Of a DNA stretch of 64,000 nucleotides, positions 54,301 through 64,000 are shown in pieces. Source of the stretch: Hemileia vastatrix (Eukaryota > Basidiomycota > Pucciniomycetes > Pucciniales > Zaghouaniaceae); assembly GCA_030280995.1 (NCBI GenBank), contig JASXTE010000002.1, forward strand, positions 23,194,183 to 23,258,182, in the 5' to 3' direction. The notes below the pieces were generated by a model that had not been told where the DNA came from, made no database searches, and saw nothing but the letters and a program-made list of their open reading frames with translations. Numbering within the stretch: the stretch's first letter is position 1; every line of letters starts with the position of its first letter. The translations under genes were made by a program, and so were the position numbers.

Positions 54301-55639
54301 AAGTTTAAGAATCTTCTAAACACAATTTTTTTTTTCATTAAATATATTTTTATCTTTTTTTTCAATTATATTTTATCCATAAAATTACAGAAAAATAGAT
54401 TATTAATTATAAAGTTATCATTTTTAAATTGATTTAGTATTTTAAGAAAATCTTTTTCAAAACATATGAAAGCCAATATGTACCTTTAAAAGATCAAAAA
54501 ATTGTTCATTGAGAATTAAAAATAGTAATATTTTAATAGAAACCATATAAACTGAAGTTGTATTGTATTTCATATAAGAATTTTTAGATTGAAAAATATT
54601 ATTTGTTGAAATTAAATGAATTATAAGAGAAGCACATTGAACCATCAGGATTTTAAATTTTTAGGTCTAGCACTAAGTAAAAAACACAAAACTGAAAAGA
54701 TAAAAGGAAAAGAAAAACCTGAGTCATGTTTTATTGGTTAATTTTTAACTCAATAAAGCACTTTCATAGTTTATTTGTACTAATCAATAAACAATAATAA
54801 GTAATTGTTTTTGTATCTTCAAATAATTTCAATTCTTCATGTGGTATACTTGAATCATTTTTTGCACATTTTTCATGTAGCAAAATTATTGAAATTTAAA
54901 GTAAAATAATTTCTACCTTCTTATAGATATAGTGATTCCAAAAATACTTAATAGATTTATAATATATCTTAACTAAATAAATTGAATGTCTGAAATTCTG
55001 AATCTTAATCTTATTATTTTCCATTTATTTTTTGTAAGATTATGTTGGGTAGTAAATTTGTCAAGGTACGCTTTTAGTCTAGAAGTTTTGGTATGAAGTT
55101 CTACGAGGATTTTAAAGGTTTAAATGGACTCTCAACAAATTTGTACGTATTTCTTAATTCAAAGATGATTATTTAACTCAATAAAAAGAGGTAGGATTAA
55201 AATATTAATATAATTTATAAATTAGAATTACGCTATTGTAAATACTAATGATATAGAATATAAGAATAAGTTTTTATTGGTTATTGTTGTAATAAAATGG
55301 TTTTGGTAAGATAGAATGATTAAAAGACAACAAAAAGAGAGGCCTTTTATAGGCAAAGGAGAGACAAAGCACGGAAATCAAATTCTAAAAACAGTAGGAA
55401 GAGAGAGAGAAAAAGAACATTCCAGAAAGAGTATTTCAAATAATAAAGTTATTCCAAAAAGAAGGCGTCAAAAAGATGTATTTACAGAGTATGTCAGAAA
55501 TACATCAATATTTTTAATATTTACTGTAAATGTCAATCCCAAATAAGAAATTTGATTTTTTTGTATATATTTAATATTATTTGAATATTTAAATCTTATT
55601 TTATCTTTGTATTTAATTTTTTAAATATAAAGTTTTATT
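54301..55639. other. AT-rich stretch, no gene supported
   Basis: Mostly A/T. A 76-codon basic open frame at 55316-55546 (Lys/Arg-rich) has no recognisable domain, neighbour or splice context and is not annotated as a gene. Confidence 0.4.
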
Positions 55640-55881
55640 TTTTCCCAACCTGTCAATTGAGCACGGTGTTAGAGAAAAATATAAGGGACAAAATTATAAT
55701 TTTAATTTTACTTATTTATTTAATTAATTAATTTAATTTTAACATTCTGTAACTAGTTAATTTATAACTAATTTTAATGTAACTAAATGATAATTAAATA
55801 ATAATTAAAGATGATAAGGTGCGGCTTCATCCAGTAAATAATTACTTATTTCACTGGGTAAGTCTAGTAGCCTGGCTGACA
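55640..55881 (-). repeat. Partial 3' LTR of gypsy element 1
   Basis: Starts on the minus strand with TGTCAGCCAGGCTACTAG right after a purine tract. It is diverged from the LTR at 60769-61945 beyond the first eight bases, so elements 1 and 2 are different subfamilies. The far end is uncertain. Confidence 0.45.
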
Positions 55882-55913
55882 CTCCATCACTCTAAAAAAA
55901 TAATAAAAAAATG

Positions 55914-58865
55914 CTATGATTTTTTCTTCTTATACTTTTTTAGTAGAGTAGGAAGATTAGATATCTCCTTCCCAGGTATCCAAGAATCATATTCAGATGA
56001 TTTATTCTTGAATCTCAATAAGTATTCTGTACCTTTTTCAGCAGTGACTATTCTGTCATTCATAATTTTTTCAATTTCTGCTGTTTCAGTGATTTCATTT
56101 GGGGTTTTCTTTGGTCTTCCCCTCCTTTTTGGAAATAAATCACTATTGGATGTGTAAGGTTTCAGAAGAGATATTGGAAAAACAGGATGTTTTCTGTCAT
56201 ATGGAGAATACAAAATAACCTCAACTGCATTATCTCCAATCATTCTTCTGACAACAAATGGACCAACAAATGGGTCTTTCAATTTGTTATTATCTTGTAA
56301 ATTGAAGTGGACTGTAGAAATTAACACTTCATCACCCTTTTTAAAAGTGTATTCTTTATGGGATTTGTCCCATCTCTTCTTCTCATATTCAAATGATTTT
56401 TCAATACATTTTTGAGCATGATTTCTGCAAAGTTGTTGCATATGAAGAAATGATTTTACACCAGGATGTATATCCAATTTAGGTATTTTGTTATTGAGAA
56501 TTTGGGCAGGAGTATTTGGAACATATCCAAGCCAGAGCTCAAAAGGCTTTCTTTGAGTAACAGAATGAACAGTGCTATTATAAGCAAATTCTAACCCAGG
56601 AAGTAAGGTAACCCAATCATGAGTGAATCTGTCATTATCTTTATACTCAAGGCCAAAGGCACAATATCTTCTTATCATGTCCTCTAAAGTCTGAATCATT
56701 CTTTCAGCTAAACCATCAGTCTGAGGGTGATGGGCAGTAGAAAGTTTCAGATCACAACCACAAACATCCATCAGAGACATCCAAAATTCAGAAGTAAATT
56801 TAGGGTCTCTGTCAGAGATTATGGCTTTAGGAAAACCAGCAGTATTAAACATATGAGACCACCATAAGAAAGCTAATTCTTTAGTGGAAACATCCTTGTG
56901 GGTAGGGATAAATTTACACATTTTTGTGAATCTATCCACAATAACCCAACAAGAGTTATAACTGTCTTTACCAGCAATAGGTAATCCTGTTACAAAATTC
57001 ATGTTTATTATTTGCCATGGAGCATCAGGAGGTTCAATATGTTGCATTAATCCTGCTCTTTTACCAGTTAATCTTTTTGATTTTTGGCATGAATCACAGG
57101 ATTCAACATATAATTTTGTGTCCTCAGACATATTAGCCCACCAAGCAGTGTTCTTAATTCTGATCATTGTTTTGTCAAGATCAAAATGTCCAGCTAATAT
57201 GTCATCATGACAAATTTTCAAGATGATTTCTTTCATAGAAGGAGGAATAACAATAACATTACTCAACTTTCTTCTATAATATAGATATCCTTCATCAATT
57301 GAAAATTTTCCTTTTTCCAAACCTTTTTGGTACTTTGGTGGAAGGGTTTTAATTAATGCTTGTATTGAAGCTTTCTTTGGATCATTTAATATGGTGCATA
57401 ACTTTTTCAAGTCAGTGTCCTTATCATATGATTCCAGAATAAGCTGTAATAGCTCTTCCTCCATATCAACCACATATATCCCATGGATATGAATAATTTC
57501 ATCCTCAGGATCATAAGCAGGATTTGAGTCATCATTTGGTAAGGGTAACCTTGATAACATATCCACATTTGAGTGACCAATACCAGCTCTGTGAATAATT
57601 GTCATTCTCCCTCTGTATTCTTGAACAGCCAGCTGCCATCTAAACATATGTCTATTAGGTGTTTTCAAGTTTAAAAGGGATTTAACTGCACAGCAGTCAG
57701 TGACAAGTTCAAATTTCTGGTCATCTAGGTAATAATGAAGCTTTTCCGGAGCCCATACTACAGCTAAACACTCCAATTGAGTAGCACCATATTTCAATTC
57801 ACTATTTCTCAAGGTTCTTGAAATATAACAAATTACCACTTCTGAAACTTTATCATTTATCACTTGTTTTTGGTGGAGGGCAGCACCAAGACCAATAAAA
57901 CTGGCATCAGTGTATAAAACAAATGGTTGATCAAAGTCAGGTAAAGCAAGAATTGGTGCTGACATCAAAAAGTGTTTCATAGTGTCAAAGGCTCTTTGTC
58001 TCTCACTATTCCAGACAAAATCAACATCCTTTCTAGTTAATTGGGTAAGGGGTAAAGCTATGACTTGGTAATTTTTAATATACTGTCTATAGTATCCACA
58101 CATTCCTAAAAAACTTTGGAGCTCTCTCACTGTTGTAGGAGCTTTCACCTGTTGTATGGCTGCCACTTTGTTCTGGTCAACACATATCTGTAAGCGTGAA
58201 ACAACATGACCAAGAACTTTTAAAGAATGGAAACCAAATTTACATTTCTTCAAAGCAAGTGTCATATTTATTTCATCCATTTTCTGGAATACTTTACACA
58301 GGTGTTTAAGATGGTCCTCAAATGTTTTTGAGAATATAATGATATCATCAATATAAACCATCAGCCAACCTTCAATTATCTCTTGATGGAATGTGTTATC
58401 CATTACTTTTTGGAAAACAGAAGGGGCATTTTTAGGGCCAAATGGCATCCTAATATACTTATAAATACCCATATGAGTGGCAATCATCAGAAAGTTCTGA
58501 GAATTTTTCTCAACAGGTACCTGGTGATATCCCTTATTACCATCCAAACAGCTGATATATTTAGCACCCTGTAAAGTAGCATGTGTAGAGCTGATTCTAG
58601 GTAAAGGATAGATATCATCAACAGTATAAGTATTTAGTGCTCTTTAATCACCACATAACCTGGCTTTATCTTTCTCATAAGAAATTAGGACAGGTGAGAT
58701 AACACAATATTTAGGTGTTTCAACTACCTTTTCAATAATATTCATTTTTAAAAGGGTAGAGATATTATCTTCAATATCTTTTCTCTTTGTGGGAGAAGCA
58801 GGATAAGGCTTCTTCTTTAAACTAGGTGGTATATCAGTTAATGGGCAAGACAATGAAAGTTTCAT
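55914..58865 (-). pseudogene. Gypsy pol: RT-RNase H-integrase-chromodomain (element 1)
   Basis: Same frame as the upstream gag-protease. 58865-58647 is the RT start (PPSLKKKPYPASPTKR, IIEKVVETPKYCVISPVL, RLCGD), then TAA at 58644-58646 where Tyr is usual (CGDY). From 58643 on the frame is open for 910 codons: RT (GYHQVPV, MPFGPKNAPSVFQKVMD, VYIDDIIIFS), RNase H (FVLYTDASFIGLGAAL, LECLAVVWAPEKLHYYL), integrase zinc finger (CHDDILAGHFD ... CDSCQKSK), integrase core and a chromodomain-like end (TEYLLRFKNKSSEYDSWIP). The first integrase Asp is Asn here (IINMNFVTGLP; element 2 has IINMDFVTGLP). The second Asp (SDRDPKFTSEFW) and Glu (GLAERMIQTLED) are present. Likely inactive. Confidence 0.9.
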
Positions 58866-60764
58866 TTACTCTTTAACTAATCCCAGTTCATGTGACCCAT
58901 GAGCAAAGGCCATAGGAAAAGATTTTATCAAGTTAATGATGGAATCTTTATCCTCACCAGAAAGTTGTTCTCCAAAAGAGGCATTGTCAATTTCAGACAT
59001 AAGGGCATGCATTTCCTTTGTAGATCTTCCTTTATATTGAACCACAGAATTACATGTGTTCAATTCTGGTTTTAATAATTTTTTAGGGGAGGAAATTTTA
59101 AATTTTCTCTTCCCATTCAACCCCATTGTGAAACATTGGTTTGAAGGATCCAATTTTATGCCATACTTGGTTAAAATATCATTCCCTACAATAAACCGAT
59201 TGCTCAAGTTATCATTTTTCATGACAACAAAATCACAAATAGCTCTTACAAAACCATGGTTATATTTAAAAAACACTGTGGCTTTGTATTTACCAATGGG
59301 GGACAAAACAGAGCCATACCCTCTCCAATTTTCAGAAATGATAGGCAACAGTTTAGATCTATAGTCTTGATCTACTGAGGCAAGTGCTCTTTCAGATACT
59401 ACACTTCCTCCAGCTCCAGAATCCAGAACAACTTCAATGCTGGTTCCATTGATCAAGACTGGTGCCTTAGGAGGGGCAATAACAATTGAGTTATCCTCAA
59501 TGTTCTTTATGATCTCAGCATCCTCAACTGTAGATAAATCATTATTATCAATGTCAATAGTATTTAAATAAAGAATATCTTCTTCCAGAATCAAGATTTC
59601 TTGTTGAGATTCATATGAAATATTGCTGGCACAATCACTTGATGTATCATCCAGTGCCACTGTGTCATCAGCATGCTCCTCTGTTTGTTCCACAAGATTT
59701 ATCTTCCTGTCACAAACATGGCCTTTCTGCCAAGGCTTGTTGCACTTGAAGCAAGTGTTTGTTGCATACTTCTTTGGTGCAACAGGGGCAGAAGGTTTAC
59801 CAACCTTTTCCAGAGGTTTTTGTTGGTAAGTGGAGGGTTTCTCCAAAGGGGTCCTAGGAATGAATCTTCTTGCATCATACTTATTGTTTAGAAGTATCTC
59901 ATTGCAAGTATTAATGAAAGAAGAGGGTTCTTTGGAGAACTCAGTCCTAGCCACAATCAAGTCTCTCAGAGACATTGGTAATTTATAGAGGATCCTGTCC
60001 TTCCATAAATCAAACTCCATATTTGGGTCCATTGCCCTTAAGATTTTTACAAGTTTCATTAAAAACTCAATAGGTTTATCAGTAGAAGAGCTATATCTAG
60101 TTTCTTCATACTGCCTTTGTTGAGCCATTCTGAACTTGGAGCCACCAAATTGTGATTTAATTAATTTCTTCCAATCCTCCCATGAGTAGTCATTCCCATC
60201 CAGGAGAACAGATTCATACCACATCAGGGCAACATTAGTGAACAAAGAAATTAATTTGGACACAATTTCCTCATCTGGGAGTTTGTAAGAATTTTTTAAG
60301 TTATCAATTCTGCAAATAAATTGTTGCCAATCAGAGGATGAATCACCATCAAATGTTGGGTACTGGTCAAGTTTTGGCCAATTCTTTTGATTTGAAGGAG
60401 TCTCCTTAGTACTAGCTTGTTTCTGAGTAAGAAGCAGCTGTAATTTCTCTAATTGTGCTGAAATCTCATTGTTTAATCCTTCTGTTGCAGATCCTGGTGC
60501 ATCATCAGTTTTTGATGGAAACTCAGTGTTATCAACAGGTATTTCTGGATCAATTTTTATTTTAGATGAACTAGCCACAGGTACTGGTTGAGCATCCTGC
60601 ACTATATGTTCCTTCACAGAATTGTCAGAATATTTCTGGTCATTCAACAATGAGTTCAATGTTTCTTCAATGGTTGTTAGTCTTGTTTTCATTCTTGGAA
60701 GACTAGATAAACTTTCATTGACAGTTGCAAAAGATAATTGGTTTTTATGTTGAAAAGATGACAA
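58866..60764 (-). CDS. Gypsy gag-protease (element 1), N-terminally truncated
   Basis: Packages retroelement RNA and processes the polyprotein. Coiled-coil-like N-terminal part; capsid-like core WPKLDQYPTFDGDSSSDWQQ to MSLRDLIVARTEF (residues ~130-275); zinc knuckle CFKCNKPWQKGHVC (~340-353); acidic linker; aspartic protease with VLDSGAGGSVVS (~447) and RFIVGNDILTKYGI. It ends GLVKE-TAA, with pol directly continuing in frame, so readthrough is possible but unproven. The apparent first codon is TTG at 60764, only 4 bp from the neighbouring LTR, and no ATG start exists: the true N-terminus was probably removed by insertion of element 2. Confidence 0.85.
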   Translation of the reverse strand: MSSFQHKNQLSFATVNESLSSLPRMKTRLTTIEETLNSLLNDQKYSDNSVKEHIVQDAQPVPVASSSKIKIDPEIPVDNTEFPSKTDDAPGSATEGLNNEISAQLEKLQLLLTQKQASTKETPSNQKNWPKLDQYPTFDGDSSSDWQQFICRIDNLKNSYKLPDEEIVSKLISLFTNVALMWYESVLLDGNDYSWEDWKKLIKSQFGGSKFRMAQQRQYEETRYSSSTDKPIEFLMKLVKILRAMDPNMEFDLWKDRILYKLPMSLRDLIVARTEFSKEPSSFINTCNEILLNNKYDARRFIPRTPLEKPSTYQQKPLEKVGKPSAPVAPKKYATNTCFKCNKPWQKGHVCDRKINLVEQTEEHADDTVALDDTSSDCASNISYESQQEILILEEDILYLNTIDIDNNDLSTVEDAEIIKNIEDNSIVIAPPKAPVLINGTSIEVVLDSGAGGSVVSERALASVDQDYRSKLLPIISENWRGYGSVLSPIGKYKATVFFKYNHGFVRAICDFVVMKNDNLSNRFIVGNDILTKYGIKLDPSNQCFTMGLNGKRKFKISSPKKLLKPELNTCNSVVQYKGRSTKEMHALMSEIDNASFGEQLSGEDKDSIINLIKSFPMAFAHGSHELGLVKE

Positions 60765-60768
60765 ATGG

Positions 60769-61945
60769 TGTCAGTACAGTCTAGTATATAAGTATGATAT
60801 AATAGTGTTATTTTATGGTCCTACTACTTATTAATAAATGATTTAGTTATTAAACCTCAGGGGAAGACTAATAGAATAGTTATACTCAAATTAAACTCAC
60901 AATACTTGGATTTAAATGCGTGCTAGTGGTGGAAAATAGAAGAATAAAATATAGTTATAGCTTTTATAAAGATAATATCAATTTATAAGGGCTTTATAAT
61001 ATATTTCTGACTGTTAATAATTGTAGTATAATGTTTATTTGAAGTGTAGTAATTGAATGATGATAATAAACCGTCAAAATCCCTCCTTACTTATACCCAA
61101 ATCCACTGGAGTGCACAGACCTTCAATCCAGATGATGTCACTGCTATCCCCGGCAATTACAGCACTGTGAGGGCCCATCACCTCCCCATGGCGTCCACTT
61201 CAAGCAGTTTCAACACCCAGACCTCCAGTAAGGACCCTCCATCACTATTAATAATAACACAGAGTCATACCATAAATAGAAAACCCAGATAAAAGCGGAT
61301 ACCATAAAGAAACAGGTAAAATAAATGATCAAAAAGAGATTTAATGAAACTAAAAGCATATAAAGGAAACAAATAAAATGTCCAAGCCCCCAATAACATC
61401 CCCAAGCATCCACATTAACCCAAAAACATATTTCCAACCCATAAATCCGTGAATAACCATCCAAGGAAGTAATTTTAGTTGTCCAAACTGGGTGTATGCG
61501 CCTGATATAGGTGTCTATGCTTCTGTAGGCGTTGTGAGTCCACTGATTTCGTCCATATGACCTAAAATAAGCAGAAAAACAAAGGTTATAGGCTATTAAG
61601 GGGCTAAAACCCACTTATATACCTAAATATACATAATATACTGCATATTTCACTGAATATGAGGTTTATGTATACATATAAGCTTATGTATGTCAATAAT
61701 TACTTCATATCACTTAAGATAAGTATATTATGACTCCATTAACACCTTAATAAGTATTATTAGGCCATGGATAAGCTATTTAAACTATTATACATTATAT
61801 AATAGAATAATAATTATATATATATATAATAAAATAATATATATTATTATTTTAACCTTATTCTTAAGATATAAGCTTAATCTAGTTAAGGTTATCTTAT
61901 TTTAAGCATAAGAAATACTCAGTCCTAAGGATATTTAGGCTGACA
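60769..61945 (-). repeat. LTR of gypsy element 2 (intact, 1177 bp)
   Basis: Plus strand reads TGTCAGTACAG...TTTAGGCTGACA, inverted TGTCAG/CTGACA ends. A purine tract (GGGGTGAGGGAG on the minus strand) lies outside the right end, between LTR and pol, marking it as the 3' LTR of element 2. It is uninterrupted and serves as the empty-site reference for the A2 and A4 insertions (CACAATACTTGG at about 60898). Confidence 0.88.
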
Positions 61946-64000
61946 CTCCCTCACCCCAAAAAAAAACAATAAAAAAAATGTTAAGACATTTTAATTAATC
62001 TTAAGGAATGAAATAATAAAAAAAATTAATTTTTATAATACATATACTGAATGAACAGTATTATTTAGATTTAAATTTTTTCAAGAGATTTTTAAGATCA
62101 GAGATTTCATTTTCTGGAATCCACTGGTCATATTCACTTGATTTATTTTTAAATCTTAGTAGATACTCAACTCCCTTTTCTTTTGTAAGGTGTCTCTTTT
62201 TAAGTATCTTTTCAATTTCTGCTTTTTCCACTATTTCTTCAGGTTGCTGTTTATGCCTTCCTGATCTTCTTGGAAAGAGAGCAGTATCATTAGAATGGTA
62301 TGGTTTTATAAGAGAAATAGGAAATACTGGATGTTTTCTATCATAAGGTGCATATAGAATAACCTCAACAGCATTATTACCAACCATCTTTTTAACTACA
62401 AATGGTCCAATGAATGGATCCTTCAATTTAACATTACCATTTAAATTGAAATGTAGTGTTGAAATAAGGACTTCATCACCCTCTTTGAACATTTGTTCTT
62501 TATGGGCTTTATCCCATCTTTTCTTTTCATACTCAAAAGCCTTATTTATACATTCTTGAGCATGTTTTCTGCATAATTCCTGCATCTGAAGAAAAGATTT
62601 AGTACCTGGATGAATATCCAATCTAGGTAACTTATTAAGAGTTTTAGCAGGGGTATTAGGTACATAACCCAACCATAACTCAAATGGCTTTTTGCCAGTG
62701 ACAGAATGTACTGTACTATTATATGCAAATTCTAAACCTGGGATAAGGGTTACCCAATCATGCGTGAATTTGTCATTGTCTTTAAAATTAAGACCAAAAG
62801 CACAGTATCTTCTTATCATATCTTCTAAGGTTTGTATCATTCTTTCTGCTAGCCCATCAGTTTGTGGATGGTGTGCTGTAGAAAGTTTTAATTGACACCC
62901 TGAAACATCCATAAGTGACGTCCAGAACTCAGAAGTAAATTTAGGATCTCTGTCAGAAACTATTGCTTTGGGGAAACCTGCTGTATTTAACATTTGTGTC
63001 CACCATAAAAAAGCTAAGTCCTTTGCAGAAACCTCTTTGTGGGTAGGAATAAATTTACACATCTTTGTAAATCTATCTACAATTACCCAGCAGGAGTTAT
63101 AACTTTTATGCCCTGCTATTGGCAAACCTGTTACAAAGTCCATGTTAATGATTTCCCATGGAGCTTTTGGTTGCTCAATTTGTTGTAATAAACCAGCTCT
63201 TTTTCCTGTTAATCTTTTAGATTTTTGACAAGAATCACATGTTTCAACATATTTCTGAACATCCTCAGACATGTTAATCCACCAAGCTGTGTTTTTTACT
63301 CTGGTTAATGTTTTATGGTAGTCAAAATGACCTGCTAATATATCATCATGACATATACTTAACATTAACTCCTTCATTGAAGGGGGAATTACAATTACAT
63401 TACTTAATTTTTTCCTGTAATATATAAAACCATCCTCAATGGAAAATTTTCCTTTCTCTAATGCCTCTTTATATTTATCTGGTAATGTTTTTATTAAAAC
63501 ATTCATTGAAGCATTAGATGGATCATTTAATATTGTAGTTAATTTACTTAAGTCAGGATCTGAATTATAATTATCAAGAATTGATTGCATAAATTCATCC
63601 TCAAGATCTACAATATAAATGCCATAAATGTTAATAATCTCTGACTCAGGAACATAAGCAGGATTATCATCATTATTAGGCAGAGGTACTCTAGATAACA
63701 GATCTACATTAGAGTGCAAGGTTCCTGCTCTATGTGTAATAGTCATCCGTCCTCTGTATTCTTGTACAGCTAATTGCCATCTAAACATGTGTCTATTAGG
63801 AGTTTTCATGTTTAAGAGTGACTTAACTGCACTACAGTCAGTTATTAACTCAAATTTTTGGTCTTCAAGGTAATAATGTAGCTTTTCTAGAGCCCATACT
63901 ACTGCCAAACATTCAAGTTGAGTAGCACCATATTTTAATTCACTACTTCTCAGAGTACGTGAAATATAGCAGATTACTACTTCTGACATTTTACCTTCAA
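61946..64000 (-). mobile_element. Ty3/gypsy chromovirus-type element 2, 3' part (runs off the window)
   Basis: Internal 3' region with pol, next to the intact 3' LTR at 60769-61945. gag, protease and RT lie beyond 64000. Element 2 appears inserted in the gag of element 1. Confidence 0.85.
62061..64000 (-). CDS. Gypsy pol: RNase H-integrase-chromodomain (element 2), partial
   Basis: The frame is open across the window edge (codons GAA GGT AAA precede the internal ATG at 63989), so only the 3' part is seen. RNase H: YISRTLRSSELKYGATQLEC, ITDCSAVKSLLN. Integrase HHCC finger: CHDDILAGHFD ... CDSCQKSKR. DDE core: IINMDFVTGLP, SDRDPKFTSEFW, HPQTDGLAERMIQTLED, all three acidic residues present. GPFVVKKMVG is the usual SH3-like tail, then a chromodomain-like VEYLLRFKNKSSEYDQWIPE before TAG near 62061. 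No lesion in the visible part, consistent with a younger and possibly active copy. Confidence 0.9.
   Translation of the reverse strand, partial: EGKMSEVVICYISRTLRSSELKYGATQLECLAVVWALEKLHYYLEDQKFELITDCSAVKSLLNMKTPNRHMFRWQLAVQEYRGRMTITHRAGTLHSNVDLLSRVPLPNNDDNPAYVPESEIINIYGIYIVDLEDEFMQSILDNYNSDPDLSKLTTILNDPSNASMNVLIKTLPDKYKEALEKGKFSIEDGFIYYRKKLSNVIVIPPSMKELMLSICHDDILAGHFDYHKTLTRVKNTAWWINMSEDVQKYVETCDSCQKSKRLTGKRAGLLQQIEQPKAPWEIINMDFVTGLPIAGHKSYNSCWVIVDRFTKMCKFIPTHKEVSAKDLAFLWWTQMLNTAGFPKAIVSDRDPKFTSEFWTSLMDVSGCQLKLSTAHHPQTDGLAERMIQTLEDMIRRYCAFGLNFKDNDKFTHDWVTLIPGLEFAYNSTVHSVTGKKPFELWLGYVPNTPAKTLNKLPRLDIHPGTKSFLQMQELCRKHAQECINKAFEYEKKRWDKAHKEQMFKEGDEVLISTLHFNLNGNVKLKDPFIGPFVVKKMVGNNAVEVILYAPYDRKHPVFPISLIKPYHSNDTALFPRRSGRHKQQPEEIVEKAEIEKILKKRHLTKEKGVEYLLRFKNKSSEYDQWIPENEISDLKNLLKKFKSK

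Larger units (their letters stand above)
55640..60768 (-). mobile_element. Ty3/gypsy chromovirus-type element 1, gag-pol plus partial 3' LTR
   Basis: One continuous minus-strand frame from 60764 to 55914 covers gag, protease, RT, RNase H, integrase and a chromodomain-like tail, broken by two in-frame TAA codons. A purine run (about 55882-55891 on the minus strand: GTGATGGAG) precedes a TGTCAGCC LTR start at 55881. The other LTR boundary could not be fixed. The gag 5' end abuts the LTR of element 2, which seems to have inserted there. Confidence 0.8.

Noticed and set aside
55316..55546. 76-codon Lys/Arg-rich frame
   Set aside because: No family, no neighbours that give context, AT-rich region; insufficient support.
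60762..60764. TTG at 60764 as the real gag start
   Set aside because: The frame runs straight into the neighbouring LTR; truncation of gag by insertion of element 2 is a simpler explanation than a non-ATG start.

Overview
This 64 kb window is almost entirely transposable-element DNA. It looks like an AT-rich, repeat-rich rust fungus (Pucciniales). The evidence is the very low GC by eye, introns of about 55-70 bp, PIF/Harbinger transposons, a chromodomain-bearing Ty3/gypsy element, and many copies of the Tet-like 2OG-Fe(II) oxygenase family that rust genome annotations name. The organism is an inference from family content. No tRNA, rRNA or CRISPR was seen. The only candidate non-transposon gene is a 51-codon, two-exon ORF at 15652-15866.

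Main content: two related families of large Harbinger-type DNA transposons. Family A has ends TAGGGGGTGTCAGTTCTGG; family B has ends TAGGGGGTATCAATG. Each full copy carries the same three genes in the same order: a DDE_4 transposase (two exons), a Tet/JBP-like 2OG-Fe(II) dioxygenase in the same direction, and a convergent gene for a Myb/SANT-like protein with a C-terminal coiled coil. A long polypyrimidine/polypurine hairpin region lies between transposase and dioxygenase. The best three-gene copy is B (18038-25538): its Myb-like gene is intact (418 aa), its transposase has a one-base deletion at the splice junction, and its dioxygenase core is open. The only intact transposase is in A1 (397 aa).

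Layout. 1-2430: AT-rich with no recognised gene. 2433-13230: a stack of family A elements, including a 10 kb head-to-head dimer of two copies (2784-12818) that sits as one unit inside an older copy. 13231-14000: decayed Ty1/copia. 14040-14670: foldback elements. 14680-16240: the only non-repetitive-looking stretch, with the small ORF. 16250-38961: nested elements. A short MITE (C) contains a family B element (B'), which contains the complete B element, element A1 (itself holding elements E and D), and an LTR that holds derivative A2. 38967-40241: unclassified, less AT-rich, with a 42-bp tandem repeat. 40242-53636: a second nest. Family B element F contains a solo LTR, which contains A5 and A4, and A4 contains MITE D. 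53640-55640: no gene seen. 55640-60768: a minus-strand gypsy element with a defective gag-pol. 60769-64000: the 3' LTR and pol of a second minus-strand gypsy element, which appears to have inserted into the gag of the first and runs off the window.

Inferred workings: the transposase supplies DDE chemistry; the Myb-like protein probably binds iterated subterminal motifs; the dioxygenase may oxidise methylated bases at or near the element. Most copies are dead, with nonsense codons, frameshifts and nested insertions. The short derivatives A2, A3 and A5 share one nonsense codon in the dioxygenase and so form one non-autonomous lineage. Insertion order can be read from the target sites, several of which were checked against an uninterrupted copy elsewhere in the window.
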